From IMG/VR virus record IMGVR_UViG_3300037322_000244, positions 1 through 27,997 of that record: a DNA stretch of 27,997 bases. The stretch is one strand, 5' to 3'. Below the pieces are notes generated by a model, which did no database searches, was not told where the DNA came from, and saw nothing but the letters and a program-made list of their open reading frames with translations. Shown here one piece after another: positions 25,439 through 27,997 of the stretch. Every line of letters starts with the position of its first letter. Position 1 is the stretch's first letter. A program made the translations under genes and the position numbers. The DNA comes from a virus.

Positions 25439-25463
25439 CAACCACCGCAATTCTTAATATACA
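25435..25463 (+). promoter_or_regulatory. Promoter P5 (TTGACA-N17-TATACA) before thyX
   Basis: TTGACA (25435-25440), 17 bp containing ACCGCAATTCT, TATACA (25458-25463). The predicted start near 25470 leaves a leader of about 84 nt before the thyX ATG, longer than for P3 and P4. The o-spanin stop codon TGA (25436-25438) lies in the -35. Confidence 0.82.
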
Positions 25464-25484
25464 GTCCATCTTGCAAGAGCGAAC

Positions 25485-25527
25485 GGCGGGAGAACGTCAA
25501 TCACCTTTCGGGGTCACACGCCCCGCC
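25485..25527 (+). other. Hairpin-forming leader of thyX
   Basis: GGCGGG (25485-25490) can pair with CCCGCC (25522-25527), and CGGGG (25509-25513) with CCCCG (25521-25525); the two share the 3' arm and are mutually exclusive. The ribosome binding site AGGAAA (25544-25549) lies further downstream and is not in either stem. It could affect mRNA stability or translation of thyX; the short stems make this uncertain. Confidence 0.35.
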
Positions 25528-25553
25528 AAGTAGCTCACGTCCTAGGAAACCTA

Positions 25554-26423
25554 ATGACTCAAGCCATTCTCTCGCCGCTGATTAGCGCGACAATTCTTGC
25601 TGACTCCCTCTCCCCCGCCGGCGTCCGACTCACTACGATGGAGTTGGTCTATCCGCGCTTTATTCACTCTGAACTGATGACCCACCGCGTGTTCTCCCGG
25701 AACGCTTCATCGAGCCGCGCTATCCCGACCAAGCGTGCGATCAAGATGATCCGGGAGAACCCGGCCGTGCCTGCCTCGTGGCGCATGAACCAGCCCGGTA
25801 TGCAGGGCTACGAAGTGGCTTCGGAAGAAACCACGCTTGCTGCTCAAACGATCTGGCTCGCTGCGATGGAAGATGCGATCCGCCATGCCGAAGCAATGGA
25901 TGAACTGGGTATCCACAAACAGGTGGTCAATCGTATCACCGAACCCTTTGCTCACATCAAGGTGGTTGTCACAAGCGTCTATTGGGGCAACTGGGATGGC
26001 CTACGCCGGCACGGGGCAGCCGACCCCACAATCTGCGCGTTAGCTGAGGCGATCCACGGAGCGCGGTCTGCTTCCGAACCCAAGAACTTACCGTGGGGCG
26101 AGTGGCATCTTCCCTACATCACCAGTGAAGAGCTTGCTATCCACGGGATCAACCTTTGCAAGAAGATCAGCACGGCGCGGTGCGCTCGCGTAAGCTACAA
26201 CAATCATGATGGCTCAAAGACGGACCCAGCAGCGGACCTCAAGCTGCATGATATGCTACTGGTTGATCAGCCGATCCATGCAAGCCCAGCCGAGCATCAG
26301 GCAACTCCGGATAGAATGATGTGGGATGGTTGGGAAAAACCCAGCCTGCACGGCAACCTTGCCGGATGGATTCAATATCGCAAGACTTTGACAGGCGAAA
26401 ACATGGACGCCATTATCGGTTAA
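25554..26423 (+). CDS. thyX: FAD-dependent thymidylate synthase ThyX
   Basis: The 289-aa protein converts dUMP to dTMP using methylenetetrahydrofolate and NADPH with FAD. Residues 43-55 (THRVFSRNASSSR) carry the ThyX signature HRxxSxNxxSxR; the canonical first Arg is Thr here. Other family landmarks are the C-terminal-half segment STARCARVSYNN, followed by HASPAEHQATPD and NLAGWIQYRK, in the order usual for ThyX. Phage ThyX supplies dTMP for replication of the phage genome. AGGAAA precedes the ATG. The gene has its own promoter and a terminator-like hairpin after it, so it may be regulated apart from the lysis genes. Confidence 0.94.
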   Translation: MTQAILSPLISATILADSLSPAGVRLTTMELVYPRFIHSELMTHRVFSRNASSSRAIPTKRAIKMIRENPAVPASWRMNQPGMQGYEVASEETTLAAQTIWLAAMEDAIRHAEAMDELGIHKQVVNRITEPFAHIKVVVTSVYWGNWDGLRRHGAADPTICALAEAIHGARSASEPKNLPWGEWHLPYITSEELAIHGINLCKKISTARCARVSYNNHDGSKTDPAADLKLHDMLLVDQPIHASPAEHQATPDRMMWDGWEKPSLHGNLAGWIQYRKTLTGENMDAIIG

Positions 26424-26447
26424 GCAGTGCGATTCTGGATTGACAGT

Positions 26448-26479
26448 AAGGCCCGTTCCCGTCATAGGGTGCGGGCCTT
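26448..26479 (+). terminator. Terminator-like hairpin between thyX and ligA
   Basis: AAGGCCCG (26448-26455) pairs with CGGGCCTT (26472-26479), and after a two-base mismatch CCC (26458-26460) pairs with GGG (26467-26469), giving an imperfect long stem. A short T-rich tail (TTTCTAATT) follows. It lies 25 nt after the thyX stop and 20 nt before the ligA start, fitting a rho-independent terminator, possibly leaky because no other promoter for ligA is obvious. Confidence 0.65.
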
Positions 26480-26495
26480 TCTAATTGGAGACTGA

Positions 26496-27997
<1,502 letters not shown>

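Noticed and set aside
26440-26468. TTGACA with a 17-bp spacing to CATAGG before ligA, a possible fifth promoter of the family
   Set aside because: The spacer lacks ACCGCnATTyT and the -10 is poor; the sequence is better explained by the terminator-like hairpin there.

Overview
The window is a 28-kb piece of a tailed-phage (siphovirus-type) genome or prophage; every convincing gene reads on the + strand. It runs through the tail, host-recognition and lysis genes into two nucleotide/DNA metabolism genes (thyX and the start of ligA). The order DUF2460, then DUF2163, then an NlpC/P60 peptidase, then a very large hub protein is that of the tail end of alphaproteobacterial gene transfer agents and related siphophages, so an alphaproteobacterial host is the best guess. 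A long tape measure plus thyX and ligA suggests a fairly large genome. No integrase, transposase, tRNA, CRISPR or capsid gene was seen.

Layout. Positions 1-169 are a leader with a promoter-like site, followed by the major tail tube protein (170-1963). A 234-bp gap packed with hairpins follows, including two mutually exclusive perfect or near-perfect stems just before the next ribosome binding site. Next come the tail assembly chaperone (2198-2599) and its -1 frameshift extension (to 3027), with a GGGAAAC slippery heptamer directly before the zero-frame stop. The tape measure (3031-7785) follows. Positions 7844-13309 hold the tail-tip operon: distal tail protein, DUF2163 hub, NlpC/P60 and hub/tip protein 1 (1200 aa). 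The following module repeats part of this theme: a 133-aa fiber N-terminal domain, hub/tip protein 2 (1186 aa, paralogous to the first) and a 1284-aa fiber whose N-terminus is paralogous to the 133-aa protein. Two lectin-like or unassigned surface proteins and a 71-aa repeat protein follow. Then come an amidase endolysin, an overlapping inner/outer spanin pair, ThyX and the first 499 codons of NAD+-dependent DNA ligase.

Regulation. Four intergenic sites (7793, 13306, 17336, 25435) share TTGACA, exactly 17 bp, then TATACR. The spacer itself is conserved (ACCGCnATTyT), which suggests a phage-specific promoter class. They divide the region into transcription units: tail tip plus hub 1; short fiber plus hub 2; long fiber through lysis; thyX. 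In three of them the stop codon of the upstream gene lies inside the -35 hexamer.

Most notable: the tandem duplication of the hub and fiber-anchor genes, with diverged central domains but identical DNA blocks of 44 and 62 bp; the repeated promoter; the switch-like RNA in front of the chaperone gene; and the 12-unit repeat array in the long fiber.
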